Assembly: GCA_003157235.1 (NCBI GenBank)
Contig: PMJC01000365.1
Coordinates: 3,711-11,009, forward strand
DNA length: 7,299 nt
Direction of reading: 5' to 3'
Source: Methanosarcina sp.
Lineage (GTDB): Archaea > Halobacteriota > Methanosarcinia > Methanosarcinales > Methanosarcinaceae
Positions 6,717-7,299 of the stretch are shown one piece after another. Each line of letters opens with the position of its first letter. Position 1 is the first letter of the stretch. Below the pieces are notes generated by a model. That model was not told where the DNA came from and did no database searches. It saw only the letters and a list, made by a program, of their open reading frames with translations. Made by a program: the position numbers and the translations under genes.

Positions 6717-7299
6717 TTACTCGTAGTAAATATTCCTGAGCAGAAGCCCATCTTCTTCGAGATTAGGACTTTCACATATTGCCATTCCTGTAATTTTGAA
6801 CTCTTTTATAGCAACTAAAAGTTTTGGGTAATTAAAGTCAGATTCTTTTAAAGTCAGATGCTTCTTTTCCCCGTTCCTGTCGTATTCTATTCCCGATATG
6901 TGCATATGCATGTTTAAAAGACCTTCTTTCCCAAGGGATTCTTCTACTTTCGCTAGTATTACAATAAACTCAGAGTAGGAATTTTGTTTTCCTTCTCTTG
7001 CATGCATATGAGAAAAGTCTAGACAAGGCATTACCCCTTCTATTTCTGAACTCAGGGAAAGCACCTCTTCAAGAGTCCCAAATTGAGTACGTTTGCCCAT
7101 GGTTTCAGGGCGCAGGACTACAGAAATTCCTTCGTCCAGGAGTTGTTTTGTAATTTTTTGCAGAGCTTTTGATACCATATCGTAGGCTTCTTGGTTGCTG
7201 CTCTTCTGATAAAAAGCCGCATGTAAAACAATGGACTCAGCCCCGCAGAGGCTACCTATCCTGGCGGCTTGGTAAATTCTCTCTAGGCTCGCCTTGAGT
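6717..7299 (-). CDS. Endonuclease IV-like TIM-barrel protein (5' end outside window)
   Basis: The frame is open from the right edge to a TAA at 6717-6719, giving 193 visible codons. The ATG at 7178 is internal, since 40 coherent codons precede it, including GAESIVLHAAFYQ. The protein belongs to the AP endonuclease family 2/xylose isomerase-like TIM barrels. Members of the endonuclease IV group cut DNA 5' of abasic sites using a metal cluster. Candidate ligands, numbered from the internal Met: LRPETMGK with Glu25, PCLDFSHMHAREG with Asp54 and His57, LNMHMHISG with His91/His93, and CESPNLEEDG with Glu136. The upstream His in VLHAAF would be an earlier ligand. The bacterial Nfo DxH motif is not seen; GEKKHLTL (103-110) occupies that place. 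This form is familiar from archaeal proteins annotated as deoxyribonuclease IV. It is separate from rio2, with a U10 terminator just downstream. AP endonuclease activity is inferred; a sugar isomerase-like role is less likely. Confidence 0.85.
   Translation of the reverse strand, partial: LKASLERIYQAARIGSLCGAESIVLHAAFYQKSSNQEAYDMVSKALQKITKQLLDEGISVVLRPETMGKRTQFGTLEEVLSLSSEIEGVMPCLDFSHMHAREGKQNSYSEFIVILAKVEESLGKEGLLNMHMHISGIEYDRNGEKKHLTLKESDFNYPKLLVAIKEFKITGMAICESPNLEEDGLLLRNIYYE

Noticed and set aside
1..7299. tRNA genes, CRISPR array, cobalamin riboswitch or defence system
   Set aside because: No T-loop and acceptor pairing pattern, no regularly spaced repeats, no riboswitch-like conserved core upstream of cobQ, and no nuclease, helicase or toxin-antitoxin cluster was found.

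Overview
The window looks like chromosomal DNA from a methanogenic archaeon, most likely Methanosarcina or a close relative. The lineage is inferred from three things: an archaeal-type RIO2 protein kinase with winged-helix and kinase domains, a cobyric acid synthase that reads like the Methanosarcina form, and an archaeal-type endonuclease IV-like TIM-barrel protein. Compact genes separated by long AT-rich spacers with decayed coding relics also fit. No database search was possible, so all family calls rest on motifs read by eye.

Layout. Positions 1-753 (+) hold the C-terminal part of a radical SAM protein whose start lies outside the window. From 754 to about 1500 the DNA is relatively GC-rich but no longer codes intact proteins. 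It contains a frameshifted minus-strand relic (789-969, unidentified) and a start-less, frameshifted relic of a kinesin-light-chain-type tetratricopeptide repeat protein (1082-1463, +). At 1541-1675 sits a 135-bp element with imperfect terminal inverted repeats and TA flanks, best read as a miniature transposable element. The next kilobase (1678-2677) is very AT-rich and holds nothing I can support as a gene.

The minus strand carries everything recognisable from there on. It holds cobQ (cobyric acid synthase, 2678-4135), a broken or spurious small gene (4483-4879), another AT-rich gap with small repeats, rio2 (5570-6457), and the C-terminal part of an endonuclease IV-like protein that runs off the right edge (6717-7299). 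A U10 tract just after that gene and a TATA-like box 20-odd bases before the rio2 start codon suggest the two are separate transcripts.

The intact genes are ordinary housekeeping functions: cobalamin assembly, small-subunit ribosome maturation and DNA repair. They do not form an operon or a shared pathway. I found no CRISPR array, tRNA, rRNA, defence island or clearly new system. The points most worth a second look are the inverted-repeat element, the two gene relics beside it, the divergent motifs of the RIO2 and endonuclease IV-like proteins, and the apparent leaderless start of rio2.
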